Positions 54,270 through 64,000 of a DNA stretch of 64,000 nucleotides are shown here, piece by piece. The notes below the pieces were generated by a model. It saw only the letters and a program-made list of their open reading frames with translations, was not told the origin of the DNA and did no database searches. Origin of the DNA: Teredinibacter franksiae (GTDB lineage Bacteria > Pseudomonadota > Gammaproteobacteria > Pseudomonadales > Cellvibrionaceae); contig NZ_JACJUV010000001.1 in NCBI RefSeq assembly GCF_014218805.1, positions 1,366,001-1,430,000 on the forward strand, read 5' to 3'. A program made the position numbers and the translations under genes. Positions within the stretch are counted from its first letter, which is position 1. Every line of letters begins with the position of its first letter.

Positions 54270-54740
54270 TTAGAAGCGGAAGTGCGAGAACGCCTTGTTC
54301 GCTTCAGCCATGCGGTGAACATCTTCACGTTTTTTAACCGCACCACCTTTGCTTTGGGAAGCATCAATCAGCTCACCAGCCAAACGCTGAGGCATGGATT
54401 TTTCACCACGACTACGCGAGTATTCTACCAACCAACGCATAGCCAAGGCTTCACGACGAGAAGGACGAACTTCAACAGGTACCTGATAAGTAGCACCACC
54501 TACACGGCGGGACTTAACTTCCACCAACGGTGCAATATTCTCCAAAGCTTCGCCGAAAATTTCCAGCGGATCTTTGTTCATTTTTTCCCGTACCAGTTCT
54601 AACGCACCGTAAACGATACGCTCAGCTACAGATTTTTTACCACTAACCATCACGTGGTTCATAAACTTGGCCAAAGTCACGTTACCAAATTTCGGATCTG
54701 GTAATACTTCGCGCTTGGCGACAACTCTTCTTCTAGGCAT
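54270..54740 (-). CDS. rpsG: 30S ribosomal protein S7
   Basis: 156 aa, the standard S7 length. Begins [19 protein letters not shown] and contains [15 protein letters not shown] and [20 protein letters not shown]. Binds the 3' major domain of 16S rRNA and nucleates its assembly. Second gene of the str operon. Confidence 0.98.
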   Translation of the reverse strand: MPRRRVVAKREVLPDPKFGNVTLAKFMNHVMVSGKKSVAERIVYGALELVREKMNKDPLEIFGEALENIAPLVEVKSRRVGGATYQVPVEVRPSRREALAMRWLVEYSRSRGEKSMPQRLAGELIDASQSKGGAVKKREDVHRMAEANKAFSHFRF

Positions 54741-54879
54741 GTTATTAACTCACCAATTACTCATGAATTCAGGTTAACCCGGGACGCTGAGTATGCTCTG
54801 CTGTTTTGTAGATAAATCTATAAAATCAGAACCGCCCGGCCTTACTGGTTCGGCTTAAAAACGCTGATGGTAAGCGACC

Positions 54880-55251
54880 TTACTTAGGACGCTTAGTACC
54901 ATACTTAGAACGACCTTGCTTACGATCGCTAACGCCAGACGTATCCAGGGAACCACGAACGGTGTGATAGCGAACACCCGGCAGGTCTTTTACACGACCA
55001 CCGCGGATCAATACAACACTGTGTTCCTGAAGATTATGACCTTCACCACCAATGTAGGAAGATACTTCAAAACCGTTAGTCAAACGTACACGACATACTT
55101 TACGTAGTGCAGAGTTTGGCTTTTTCGGTGTAGTCGTATAAACACGAGTACAAACACCACGGCGTTGAGGACATGCTTCCAAAGCACGAACGTCACTCGT
55201 CTGAACCTTGCGTTTTCTCGGCTTACGAACCAACTGATTGATCGTTGCCAT
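54880..55251 (-). CDS. rpsL: 30S ribosomal protein S12
   Basis: 123 aa from ATG 55251 (GGAG 9 nt upstream; the frame extends five codons further but without support). Begins [15 protein letters not shown]. The decoding-site loops [12 protein letters not shown] and [13 protein letters not shown] have the wild-type Lys residues whose change gives streptomycin resistance, so a sensitive-type S12 is predicted. First gene of the str operon. Confidence 0.98.
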   Translation of the reverse strand: MATINQLVRKPRKRKVQTSDVRALEACPQRRGVCTRVYTTTPKKPNSALRKVCRVRLTNGFEVSSYIGGEGHNLQEHSVVLIRGGRVKDLPGVRYHTVRGSLDTSGVSDRKQGRSKYGTKRPK

Positions 55252-55363
55252 GAAACTTAACTCCAAAAATTAATCATGTTTCCGTTCCGAAATAACGAAA
55301 TCTGGAAACCATTTCACTAAAAACGGGCATTATCTGCCCCCCACCATATATAGCGGGTGGCGC

Positions 55364-55392
55364 ATTGTAATGACACCACCCTCCATCGTCAA
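55364..55392 (-). promoter_or_regulatory. Sigma70-type promoter of the str operon (rpsL)
   Basis: On the minus strand TTGACG (55387-55392) and TACAAT (55364-55369) are separated by exactly 17 bp, about 110 bp upstream of the rpsL start. It follows the rpoC terminator-like hairpin, so rpsL-rpsG-fusA-tuf can be expressed separately from rpoBC. Confidence 0.75.
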
Positions 55393-55397
55393 CATTT

Positions 55398-55420
55398 AAA
55401 CCCTCGCATTGCGAGGGTTT
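55398..55420 (-). terminator. Hairpin after rpoC
   Basis: AAACCCTCGCA and TGCGAGGGTTT form an 11-bp stem with an almost absent loop base just after the rpoC stop. The T tail is short (TTTAAATG), so termination may be partial. Confidence 0.6.
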
Positions 55421-55430
55421 GTCAACAGCC

Positions 55431-58400
55431 TTACACCCCGGACTTTAAAGCCTGGGTTAAAGCTGCTTCTACCTCAGCTGCACTTACGCCATCACTTGGA
55501 GCGGCTTTTTCTTCGCGTCTGCGACGACGCTCACTGTGATAAGTCAAGCCCGTACCGGCTGGAATCAATCGCCCAACTACAACGTTTTCTTTCAAACCAC
55601 GCAACTTATCAAGCTTACCGGTAACCGCTGCTTCTGTAAGAACGCGCGTTGTTTCCTGGAATGAAGCAGCGGATATAAACGATTCCGTTGCCAACGATGC
55701 CTTAGTGATACCCAACAACTGGCGCTCATACTGAGCGGGCTGACGGCTATCGGCACGTAATTTTTCATTGTGCTCCAATACACGCTGGTACTCAGCTTGC
55801 TCACCTTTAACAAAATCAGAATCACCCATAACGGTAATTTCAGCTTTGCGTAACATCTGGCGAACGATAACCTCAATATGCTTGTCGTTAATTTTCACAC
55901 CCTGGAGGCGATAAACCTCCTGGATTTCATTAACGATGTATCGAGCCAAAGCCTCAACACCCTGTAACCGTAAAATATCGTGCGGATTACTGGGGCCGTC
56001 GGATACGACTTCACCTTTTGCTACCGTCTCCCCTTCAAACACGGTCAATTGACGATGCTTAGGGATCAATACTTCATAGTGCGTTGATCCATCGGCCAAT
56101 AAAACACCATTCGCGGGAGTAATAACCAGGCGACGCTTGCCTTTTGTTTCCTTACCAAAGGACACCGTACCGGAGATTTCGGCCAAAATTGAAGGCTCTT
56201 TCGGCTTACGCGCTTCAAATAGGTCGGCAACACGCGGCAAACCACCGGTGATATCACGAGTCTTAGAGCCTTCCTGCGGAATACGCGCAATAACGGTACC
56301 AACACCAATCTGGTCACCATCACTAAGGTTGAGTATCGCCTTACCTGGAAGCAGGTAATGTGCGGGCTGGTTTGAGTTAGCCAAAGTCAACTCATTACCG
56401 TTTGCATCAACTAGCGTAATACCAGGTTTTAGATCTTTACCTGCGGCAGGTCGCTCTGCAGGATCGATAACTTCGATACTGGACAGTCCTGTCAGGTCAT
56501 CTGTTTGTTTGCGAACCGACAACCCTTCTTCCATACCGGTCATGGCAACTGTACCCGCCACTTCGGTAATGATGGGGTGGGTGTGCGGATCCCATTTCGC
56601 AACAACGGAACCGCCTTCAACGGCCTCACCGTCTTTAACAGAAATAACGGCACCGTATGGCACCTTATAACGCTCTCGCTCGCGGCCGGAGCCGTCGGCT
56701 ACAGCAAGCTCACCGGAACGGCTTACCGCCACCAGATCACCGGCTGCACGCGTTACCACTTTGAGGTTATGTAAACGGACTGTACCTTCCTGCTTAACCT
56801 GAATGCTATCTGCAGCAGACGCTCGAGACGCCGCACCACCAATGTGGAAAGTACGCATGGTCAGCTGTGTTCCTGGCTCACCAATAGACTGAGCAGCGAT
56901 AACACCAACAGCTTCACCGATATTTGCACGATGGCCGCGAGCTAGATCACGACCGTAGCACTGAGCACAAATACCATAACGAGACTCACACCTAATCGCA
57001 GAGCGAACAATAACTTCGTCGATGCCCATACCTTCTACGCGCTCGACCCACTTCTCATCGATAATGGTTCCGGCCGGAATCAGTATTTCGTCGCTGCCCG
57101 GGCGAATAACATCTTGCGCAACAACACGACCAAGGATTCGCTCACCCAGCGTCTCGATGATGTCACCACCTTCGATCACTGGTGTCATAATCAGGCCTTG
57201 ATCAGTACCGCAATCATTAACCTTAATAACAACGTCCTGAGCAACGTCTACCAAGCGACGAGTCAGGTAACCCGAGTTCGCGGTTTTCAATGCTGTATCG
57301 GCCAAACCTTTACGAGCACCGTGAGTAGAGATGAAGTACTGAAGTACGTTCAAACCTTCGCGGAAGTTTGCAACAATTGGCGTTTCAATAATGGAGCCAT
57401 CCGGACGAGCCATCAAGCCACGCATACCGGCCAACTGGCGAATCTGTGCGGGTGAACCACGGGCACCAGAGTCAGCATACATAAACACCGAGTTGTAGGA
57501 GTCTTGCATTTCCTCTTTGCCATCGCGATTGATAACGGCTTCTTTCGAAATGCCCTCCATCATTGATTTAGCCACCAAGTCGTTCGCACGCGACCAAATA
57601 TCAATAACTTTGTTGTACTTCTCGCCCTGAGTTACAAGACCCGATGCAAATTGCGATTCGATTTCTTTTACTTCGGCATCAGCACTATCAACAATGCCCG
57701 CTTTTGCGGTAGGAATTTCGAAGTCGTTAACACCAATGGATGCACCTGATTTAGTACTGAAGTCATAGCCCATGTACATCAGCTGATCAGCAAAGATCAC
57801 CGTGGCTTTCAACCCAACAATTCGGTAGCAGAAGTTAATAACCCCCGAAATTGCCTTTTTAACCATCGCCTTGTTAACCATTTCGAACGGAATACCGTCA
57901 GGCACAATCTCCCAAAGCAGTATACGGCCAACGGTGGTATCTACGATGTAGGTCTTTTCTACTCTTTCACCGTCTTCACGCAGAGTAACTTCATCTATTC
58001 GAACTTTAACTCTGGCCTGCAAACCAAGCTGCTTAGCATAGAAAGCACGAGACACTTCCTTAGTGTCGGAGAACACCATGCCTTCACCAAGGTCATTGAT
58101 GCGCTCACGTGTCATCCAGTAAAGGCCAAGTACAACATCCTGCGAAGGCACGATGATCGGCTCACCTGACGCAGGCGACAAAATATTGTTTGTCGACATC
58201 ATCAACGCACGCGCTTCCAGCTGGGCTTCCAGCGTTAAGGGTACGTGAACAGCCATCTGGTCACCGTCAAAGTCGGCGTTATAGGCCGCACACACAAGTG
58301 GGTGCAACTGAATCGCTTTACCTTCAATCAATACAGGTTCAAACGCCTGAATACCCAAACGGTGAAGTGTTGGTGCACGGTTTAGTAATACCGGGTGCTC

Positions 58401-59651
58401 ACGAATAACTTCGTCAAGAATATCCCAAACAACGGGCTCTTCACGCTCAACCATTTTCTTGGCTGCTTTAATCGTGGTGGCAAGGCCTCGTAATTCTAGC
58501 TTGCTGAAAATAAACGGCTTGAATAATTCGAGCGCCATTTTTTTAGGCAGACCACACTGATGCAGACGCAAAGTGGGGCCCGTCACAATCACCGATCGAC
58601 CGGAGTAGTCGACACGCTTTCCAAGTAGGTTCTGACGGAAACGCCCCTGCTTACCTTTAATCATATCGGCAAGAGATTTCAATGGACGCTTATTGGAACC
58701 GGTAATGGCGCGCCCGCGGCGGCCGTTATCCAGCAGTGCATCCACCGCTTCTTGAAGCATACGCTTTTCGTTGCGCACGATAATATCGGGAGCATTCAGA
58801 TCGAGTAAGCGCTTCAACCGGTTATTACGGTTAATAACACGGCGGTACAGGTCATTCAGGTCAGACGTTGCAAAACGTCCACCATCTAGCGGCACCAATG
58901 GTCGCAAATCAGGCGGCAGTATTGGCAATGCTTCCAGAATCATCCACTCAGGCTTGTTACCCGACTGCAAGAAGGCTTCCAGCAACTTCAAGCGCTTAGA
59001 AAGCTTTTTAATCTTGGTTTCAGAATTGGTGTTCGGGATTTCATCACGCAATGTTTGCGCGTCTTTTTCCAGGTCAATATCGCGAACCAACTGCTGAATT
59101 GCTTCAGCACCCATCTTCGCGTCAAACTCATCACCAAACTCTTCCATGGCTTCAAAGTACTGCTCGTCTGTCAGTAATTGGCCACGCTCCAAGGTAGTCA
59201 TACCCGGATCGGTCACGACGAATGATTCAAAGTAGAGTACGCGTTCAATACTGCGCAAAGTCATGTCTAGCAGCAAACCAATACGGCTTGGCAGCGATTT
59301 CAAGAACCAAATATGGGCTGTAGGACACGCCAGCTCTATGTGGCCCATACGCTCACGACGCACTTTCGCCAGTGTTACTTCTACACCACATTTTTCACAG
59401 ATAATGCCGCGATGCTTCATGCGCTTATATTTACCGCACAAACACTCGTAATCTTTTACTGGGCCAAAAATTTTGGCACAGAACAAACCCTCGCGCTCCG
59501 GCTTAAAGGTTCGGTAATTAATGGTCTCTGGTTTTCTCACTTCGCCAAACGACCAGGAACGAATCATTTCAGGAGACGCAAGCCCGATGCGAATACCATC
59601 GAACTCGTCATTTGGCCCTTGATTCTTCAACAAATTTAATAAGTCTTTCAA
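55431..59651 (-). CDS. rpoC: RNA polymerase subunit beta'
   Basis: 1406 aa (E. coli 1407). It begins at TTG 59651, behind a strong GGAGGAG ribosome-binding site; no ATG or GTG is better placed. Zinc site [13 protein letters not shown]...CEKCG near residues 70-90, catalytic Mg loop NADFDGDQM near 460, second zinc site with [21 protein letters not shown] spacing near 815-900, trigger-loop and bridge-helix regions in place. Co-transcribed with rpoB (82-bp gap). Confidence 0.98.
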   Translation of the reverse strand: MKDLLNLLKNQGPNDEFDGIRIGLASPEMIRSWSFGEVRKPETINYRTFKPEREGLFCAKIFGPVKDYECLCGKYKRMKHRGIICEKCGVEVTLAKVRRERMGHIELACPTAHIWFLKSLPSRIGLLLDMTLRSIERVLYFESFVVTDPGMTTLERGQLLTDEQYFEAMEEFGDEFDAKMGAEAIQQLVRDIDLEKDAQTLRDEIPNTNSETKIKKLSKRLKLLEAFLQSGNKPEWMILEALPILPPDLRPLVPLDGGRFATSDLNDLYRRVINRNNRLKRLLDLNAPDIIVRNEKRMLQEAVDALLDNGRRGRAITGSNKRPLKSLADMIKGKQGRFRQNLLGKRVDYSGRSVIVTGPTLRLHQCGLPKKMALELFKPFIFSKLELRGLATTIKAAKKMVEREEPVVWDILDEVIREHPVLLNRAPTLHRLGIQAFEPVLIEGKAIQLHPLVCAAYNADFDGDQMAVHVPLTLEAQLEARALMMSTNNILSPASGEPIIVPSQDVVLGLYWMTRERINDLGEGMVFSDTKEVSRAFYAKQLGLQARVKVRIDEVTLREDGERVEKTYIVDTTVGRILLWEIVPDGIPFEMVNKAMVKKAISGVINFCYRIVGLKATVIFADQLMYMGYDFSTKSGASIGVNDFEIPTAKAGIVDSADAEVKEIESQFASGLVTQGEKYNKVIDIWSRANDLVAKSMMEGISKEAVINRDGKEEMQDSYNSVFMYADSGARGSPAQIRQLAGMRGLMARPDGSIIETPIVANFREGLNVLQYFISTHGARKGLADTALKTANSGYLTRRLVDVAQDVVIKVNDCGTDQGLIMTPVIEGGDIIETLGERILGRVVAQDVIRPGSDEILIPAGTIIDEKWVERVEGMGIDEVIVRSAIRCESRYGICAQCYGRDLARGHRANIGEAVGVIAAQSIGEPGTQLTMRTFHIGGAASRASAADSIQVKQEGTVRLHNLKVVTRAAGDLVAVSRSGELAVADGSGRERERYKVPYGAVISVKDGEAVEGGSVVAKWDPHTHPIITEVAGTVAMTGMEEGLSVRKQTDDLTGLSSIEVIDPAERPAAGKDLKPGITLVDANGNELTLANSNQPAHYLLPGKAILNLSDGDQIGVGTVIARIPQEGSKTRDITGGLPRVADLFEARKPKEPSILAEISGTVSFGKETKGKRRLVITPANGVLLADGSTHYEVLIPKHRQLTVFEGETVAKGEVVSDGPSNPHDILRLQGVEALARYIVNEIQEVYRLQGVKINDKHIEVIVRQMLRKAEITVMGDSDFVKGEQAEYQRVLEHNEKLRADSRQPAQYERQLLGITKASLATESFISAASFQETTRVLTEAAVTGKLDKLRGLKENVVVGRLIPAGTGLTYHSERRRRREEKAAPSDGVSAAEVEAALTQALKSGV

Positions 59652-59733
59652 AGCTGCTCCTCCAGTGGGTGCCTACGCACAGTGGGCGAAATACCTTCGG
59701 TGATTTCGCCCACCACCGTTTGATTTGTAAAAT

Positions 59734-62700
59734 TTACGAATCTTGCTCAAGCTCGATGTTGATGCCCAAAGACCGAATTTCTTTAACTAATACGTTAAAG
59801 GATTCCGGCATTCCAGGCTCCATGCGGTGGTCGCCATCAACGATGTTTTTATACATCTTGGTTCGGCCATTCACATCATCCGACTTCACTGTGAGCATTT
59901 CTTGTAGGGTATAGGCAGCACCATATGCTTCCAGCGCCCACACTTCCATCTCACCGAATCGCTGGCCACCAAACTGTGCTTTACCACCCAGCGGCTGCTG
60001 AGTAACAAGACTGTAAGAACCAGTGGAACGAGCATGCATCTTGTCATCAACCAAGTGGTTGAGTTTGAGCATATACATATAGCCCACAGTAACCGGACGC
60101 AAGAATGCATCACCTGTTCGACCATCAAACAACGTCATCTGGCCAGAGTCAGGCATATCCGCTAATCGCAGTAGCTCTTTGATTTCACTTTCCGCTGCAC
60201 CATCAAAAGCACGGGTAGCCATAGGCACACCGCCCTTCAGGTTCTCAGCCAACTCAAGTAGCTCAGCGTCGGTGAAAGTATCCAGAGCTTCTTTTTTATA
60301 GGACTCACCAATATCGTTATAAACTTTGCCAAGCAAATCACGCAACTTAACAACAGCATTTTGCTGCTCCAGCATATTGCCGATCTTGCGACCCAAACCT
60401 TTGGAAGCCAACCCTAGGTGAGTCTCCAAGATCTGACCAACATTCATTCGCGAAGGCACGCCGAGCGGGTTAAGAACGATATCGATGGGATCGCCGTTTT
60501 CATCATAAGGCATATCTTCTACCGGCATGATCACCGAGATAACACCTTTGTTTCCGTGACGACCAGCCATCTTGTCACCAGGCTGAATACGACGCTTGAT
60601 AGCAAGATAAACCTTAACAATCTTCAGTACACCAGGCGCCAGATCATCACCGGTTTCCAGCTTGCGCTTCTTATCTTCAAAGCGCTCGTCCAGATCTTTC
60701 CGGCGCTCAGCTAATTGCTGCTCAGCTGCGTCCAACTGTTCGTTAAGCACATCGTCAGCCATACGAACCTTGAACCAGTCATCTTTTTCCAGCTCGTCCA
60801 GCATTTCGTCGGTAACATCAGCACCTCTCTTAACGACCATGCCGCCTGAAGCCTTTTGTCCAACCAGCGCAGTACGCAAACGCGCGTATGTGGCGCCCTC
60901 AACGATGCGGTACTCTTCGTTCAAATCCTTGCGAACCTGATCGAGCTGAGACTTTTCGATTTCAAGAGAGCGCTGGTCTTTTTCCAAACCATCACGCGTA
61001 AATACCTGAACATCAATAACGGTACCCTTCACGGAGGAAGGTACGCGCTGAGAGGTATCCTTAACATCGGACGCTTTTTCACCGAAGATCGCACGCAGCA
61101 GCTTTTCTTCTGGAGTCAGCTGGGTTTCACCCTTAGGGGTAACCTTGCCCACCAGAATATCGCCCGCAACAACTTCAGCGCCAACATAAACAATGCCCGA
61201 CTCATCCAGCTTGGCGAGCGCGCCTTCACCTACATTGGGAATATCGGCAGTAATTTCTTCGCTACCCAACTTCGTGTCACGAGCAATACACGTCAGCTCC
61301 TGAATGTGGATAGTGGTGAAACGATCTTCCTGTACAACACGCTCGGAAACCAGAATGGAATCCTCGAAGTTGTAACCGTTCCAGGTCATAAAGGCGATAC
61401 GCATATTCTGCCCAAGCGCCAACTCACCCAGATCCACGGAAGGACCATCAGCAAGAATGTCGCCACGCGCAATCGCATCCCCCGTAGACACGATTGGACG
61501 CTGATTAATACAGGTGTTCTGGTTAGAACGGGTGTATTTAGTCAAATTGTAAATATCAACACCGGCATCACCCGCTTCAGTCTCTTCGTGAGAAGCACGT
61601 ACAACAATCCGGCCAGCATCAACACTCTCAATTTTTCCGCCACGCTTAGCAACAACACACACACCAGAGTCACGCGCTACGTTGCGCTCCATACCGGTTC
61701 CAACTACAGGCTTGTCGGCCTTCAGAGTAGGTACAGCCTGGCGCTGCATGTTCGAGCCCATCAATGCACGGTTCGCATCATCGTGCTCAAGGAACGGAAT
61801 CAAAGATGCCGCCACCGATACAACCTGACGTGGCGAGACATCCATATACTGCACATCGGATGCTGCCTTGAGCGTAAATTCATTCTGATATCGAACGGAC
61901 ACAAGCTCTTCAGTCAACTCATCAGCGTCATTTGTTGCCGCAGATGCCTGCGCAATAACATACTGAGCTTCATTAATGGCGGACAGGTATTCAATATCGT
62001 CGGTAAGCTTGCCATCAACAACTTTGCGGTGTGGGCTTTCCAAAAAGCCGTAACTGTTGGTGCGAGCATAAGTAGCCAACGAGTTAATCAAACCAATGTT
62101 TGGTCCTTCAGGTGTCTCAATTGGGCACACGCGACCATAGTGTGTTGGATGAACATCTCGCACTTCAAAGCCTGCACGCTCACGGGTTAAACCCCCTGGG
62201 CCAAGCGCAGATACACGGCGCTTATGCGTAACTTCAGAAAGTGGATTGTTCTGATCCATAAACTGCGACAACTGCGAAGAGCCGAAGAACTCCTTAACAG
62301 CAGCCGCTACAGGCTTGGCGTTAATCAGATCCTGCGGCATCAAACCTTCACTTTCAGCCATTGATAAACGCTCTTTTACAGCGCGTTCAACACGAACAAG
62401 CCCCACACGGAACTGATTCTCGGCCATTTCACCAACAGAACGCACACGCCGGTTACCCAAGTGGTCGATATCATCGACAGATCCTTGGCCGTTGCGGATA
62501 TGGATAAGCGTTTTAAGCACATCAACGATATCTTCACGCGACAACGTTCCCTCACCGGTCTCGGAGTCGTGCCCAAGGCGGCGATTGAATTTCATGCGGC
62601 CAACTGCAGACAAGTCGTAACGCTCTGAACTGAAAAACAAATTCTGGAAAAGCGCTTCAGCCGACTCTTTGGTAGGCGGCTCACCGGGACGCATCATTCG

Positions 62701-63819
62701 GTATATTTCTACCAGCGCCTCTAGCTCTGTACGAGTTGGATCTGCACGCAACGTGTCAGAAACAAACGACCCGCAATCCAGCTCATTGGTGTATAGCGTT
62801 TCGAACTCGCCAACATCGGCTTTCTGCAAACCTTCAATTACTTCTTCAGTAATTTCGGTGTTGCATTCAAACAGTACTTCACCGGTACCGGTGTCGATAA
62901 TGTTTTTCGCCAAAGTTCGACCGAGCAAGTACTCGGCGGGAAGATTTAGCTCAGTAACGCCCGCTTTTTCCAGCACCCGAATATGACGGGCAGTAATCCG
63001 ACGCCCGTCTTCTATAAGAACCGTGCCATCGTCATCTTTAATTTCGAAAGTGGTAACGTCACCACGCAAACGAGACGGCACAAGCTCTAGCTTGACGCCA
63101 CCTTCAGTATCGAGCTTAAACTTGGACGTTTCGAAAAACATATCCAGCATTTCTTCTGCACTGTAGCCCATAGCACGCAGCAGAATAGTCGCAGGCAATT
63201 TACGGCGACGATCGATACGAACGTAAACCAAGTCTTTCGGGTCAAATTCGAAATCTAACCACGAACCGCGATATGGAATAATCCGAGCAGAGTAGAGTAG
63301 CTTACCGGAGGAGTGAGTCTTACCTTTGTCGTGCTCAAAGAATACGCCCGGTGAACGGTGTAACTGGGAAACGATAACCCTCTCGGTACCGTTAATAACA
63401 AAAGTACCGTTATCAGTCATCAATGGGATCTCTCCCATATAAACTTCTTGCTCTTTGATGTCCTTGATTGCCTTACTGGACGATTCGCGATCATAAATAA
63501 TCAAGCGGACTTTCACGCGCAAAGGCACAGCATAGGTAGCGCCACGCAATACGCACTCGCTAACGTCAAATACAGGCTTGCCCAAGGAGTAACTAACATA
63601 CTCAAGCGCAGCATTCCCTGAATAGCTAACGATAGGGAATACCGATTTAAAGGCGGCTTGCAGGCCGATATCCAGCCTTGCATTATCAAGCTTGTCAGCT
63701 TGGGTAAATTTTCTATAGGAATCTAACTGGATTGCCAGTAGGTACGGTACGTCCATCACGTCTGGCAGCTTGCCAAAATCCTTGCGGATACGTTTTTTCT
63801 CAGTATATGAGTAAGCCAT
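59734..63819 (-). CDS. rpoB: RNA polymerase subunit beta
   Basis: 1361 aa (E. coli 1342). Begins [32 protein letters not shown] precedes ATG 63819. The rifampicin-binding region [20 protein letters not shown], continuing [10 protein letters not shown], has the sensitive-type residues. The gene continues the usual rplL-rpoB-rpoC order; rplL would lie beyond the window edge. Confidence 0.98.
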   Translation of the reverse strand: MAYSYTEKKRIRKDFGKLPDVMDVPYLLAIQLDSYRKFTQADKLDNARLDIGLQAAFKSVFPIVSYSGNAALEYVSYSLGKPVFDVSECVLRGATYAVPLRVKVRLIIYDRESSSKAIKDIKEQEVYMGEIPLMTDNGTFVINGTERVIVSQLHRSPGVFFEHDKGKTHSSGKLLYSARIIPYRGSWLDFEFDPKDLVYVRIDRRRKLPATILLRAMGYSAEEMLDMFFETSKFKLDTEGGVKLELVPSRLRGDVTTFEIKDDDGTVLIEDGRRITARHIRVLEKAGVTELNLPAEYLLGRTLAKNIIDTGTGEVLFECNTEITEEVIEGLQKADVGEFETLYTNELDCGSFVSDTLRADPTRTELEALVEIYRMMRPGEPPTKESAEALFQNLFFSSERYDLSAVGRMKFNRRLGHDSETGEGTLSREDIVDVLKTLIHIRNGQGSVDDIDHLGNRRVRSVGEMAENQFRVGLVRVERAVKERLSMAESEGLMPQDLINAKPVAAAVKEFFGSSQLSQFMDQNNPLSEVTHKRRVSALGPGGLTRERAGFEVRDVHPTHYGRVCPIETPEGPNIGLINSLATYARTNSYGFLESPHRKVVDGKLTDDIEYLSAINEAQYVIAQASAATNDADELTEELVSVRYQNEFTLKAASDVQYMDVSPRQVVSVAASLIPFLEHDDANRALMGSNMQRQAVPTLKADKPVVGTGMERNVARDSGVCVVAKRGGKIESVDAGRIVVRASHEETEAGDAGVDIYNLTKYTRSNQNTCINQRPIVSTGDAIARGDILADGPSVDLGELALGQNMRIAFMTWNGYNFEDSILVSERVVQEDRFTTIHIQELTCIARDTKLGSEEITADIPNVGEGALAKLDESGIVYVGAEVVAGDILVGKVTPKGETQLTPEEKLLRAIFGEKASDVKDTSQRVPSSVKGTVIDVQVFTRDGLEKDQRSLEIEKSQLDQVRKDLNEEYRIVEGATYARLRTALVGQKASGGMVVKRGADVTDEMLDELEKDDWFKVRMADDVLNEQLDAAEQQLAERRKDLDERFEDKKRKLETGDDLAPGVLKIVKVYLAIKRRIQPGDKMAGRHGNKGVISVIMPVEDMPYDENGDPIDIVLNPLGVPSRMNVGQILETHLGLASKGLGRKIGNMLEQQNAVVKLRDLLGKVYNDIGESYKKEALDTFTDAELLELAENLKGGVPMATRAFDGAAESEIKELLRLADMPDSGQMTLFDGRTGDAFLRPVTVGYMYMLKLNHLVDDKMHARSTGSYSLVTQQPLGGKAQFGGQRFGEMEVWALEAYGAAYTLQEMLTVKSDDVNGRTKMYKNIVDGDHRMEPGMPESFNVLVKEIRSLGINIELEQDS

Positions 63820-63861
63820 TAGTGTTCCTCAGCTTGAGCACGGAGCTTGTTACAAAAGACT

Positions 63862-63882
63862 AAAAGGCCGGGTGAGCCTTTT
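63862..63882 (-). promoter_or_regulatory. Hairpin in the rplL-rpoB intergenic region
   Basis: AAAAGGC (63862-63868) pairs with GCCTTTT (63876-63882) about 45 bp upstream of rpoB. In E. coli a partial terminator between rplL and rpoB sets the ribosomal-protein to polymerase ratio; this may be the equivalent. The rest of 63820-64000 shows no gene. Confidence 0.5.
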
Positions 63883-64000
63883 CTTGACCGTGTTTTACAT
63901 CTTACGCGCAGGTTCACCGTCGCTGGCAAACACACGCTTCGATCTTACGCAGATCGCAAACGGGAAAAGGCCAGAGGGTAAAACCCACTGACCTTGTTTC

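Noticed and set aside
60856..62190. 444-codon open frame on the plus strand inside rpoB
   Set aside because: Antisense shadow of a highly conserved gene; codon bias of rpoB keeps the opposite frame open.

Overview
The window reads as a chromosomal segment of a plant-polysaccharide-degrading gammaproteobacterium, most likely of the Cellvibrio/Saccharophagus/Teredinibacter group. The evidence is the multi-modular secreted pectate lyases joined by long polyserine or Pro-Thr linkers, a CBM10 module, many lipoprotein-anchored carbohydrate-active enzymes, and a gammaproteobacterial rpoB-rpoC-rpsL-rpsG-fusA-tuf block. The genus is an inference.

Layout. 1-6.2 kb (+): the 3' end of a GH28 polygalacturonase, a 0.8 kb regulatory region with operator-like repeats, a hairpin, a possible 54-aa ORF and a terminator, then a DUF4861-GH105 lipoprotein, kduI and kduD. 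6.2-20.5 kb (mostly -): a GGDEF diguanylate cyclase with a periplasmic domain, an RhlE-type helicase, a GH3-PA14 lipoprotein, a TerB-like protein (+), a DUF885 lipoprotein, GH97, a CE8 pectin methylesterase and a PL1 lyase. 20.8-37.3 kb (-): four very large secreted lyases, three of which carry two PL1 domains on one chain; the fourth is PL9. 37.8-48.4 kb: hexuronate catabolism (uxuB-like, uxaC, a gntR-eda-sugar kinase operon, kdgK), an aminotransferase, a second type of PL1 lyase and a VOC protein. 48.9-50.3 kb (+): a hexuronate-type MFS transporter. 50.7-64 kb (-): tuf, fusA, rpsG, rpsL, rpoC, rpoB.

How the genes fit together. CE8 demethylates pectin, the PL1/PL9 lyases and GH28 cut homogalacturonan, and GH105 releases unsaturated uronic acids. 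KduI and KduD convert these to 2-keto-3-deoxygluconate (KDG); the KDG kinases and Eda give pyruvate and glyceraldehyde-3-phosphate. UxaC and the UxuB-like reductase handle saturated uronates imported by the MFS carrier. The mannonate/altronate dehydratase that would complete that branch is not in the window. A FadR-type GntR regulator sits in the cluster, and TTGGT-N2/3-(A)CCAA inverted repeats, resembling enterobacterial ExuR/UxuR sites, recur at matching distances upstream of three giant lyases and the transporter.

Most notable signals: a nearly identical 1.25 kb direct duplication covering the 5' halves of two giant lyase genes; conservation of operator spacing where the surrounding DNA has diverged; an operator-hairpin-small ORF-terminator unit at 1.1-1.55 kb; and a decayed uronate-isomerase fragment beside the intact uxaC. 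Everything here is by-eye reading; no search or alignment was run.
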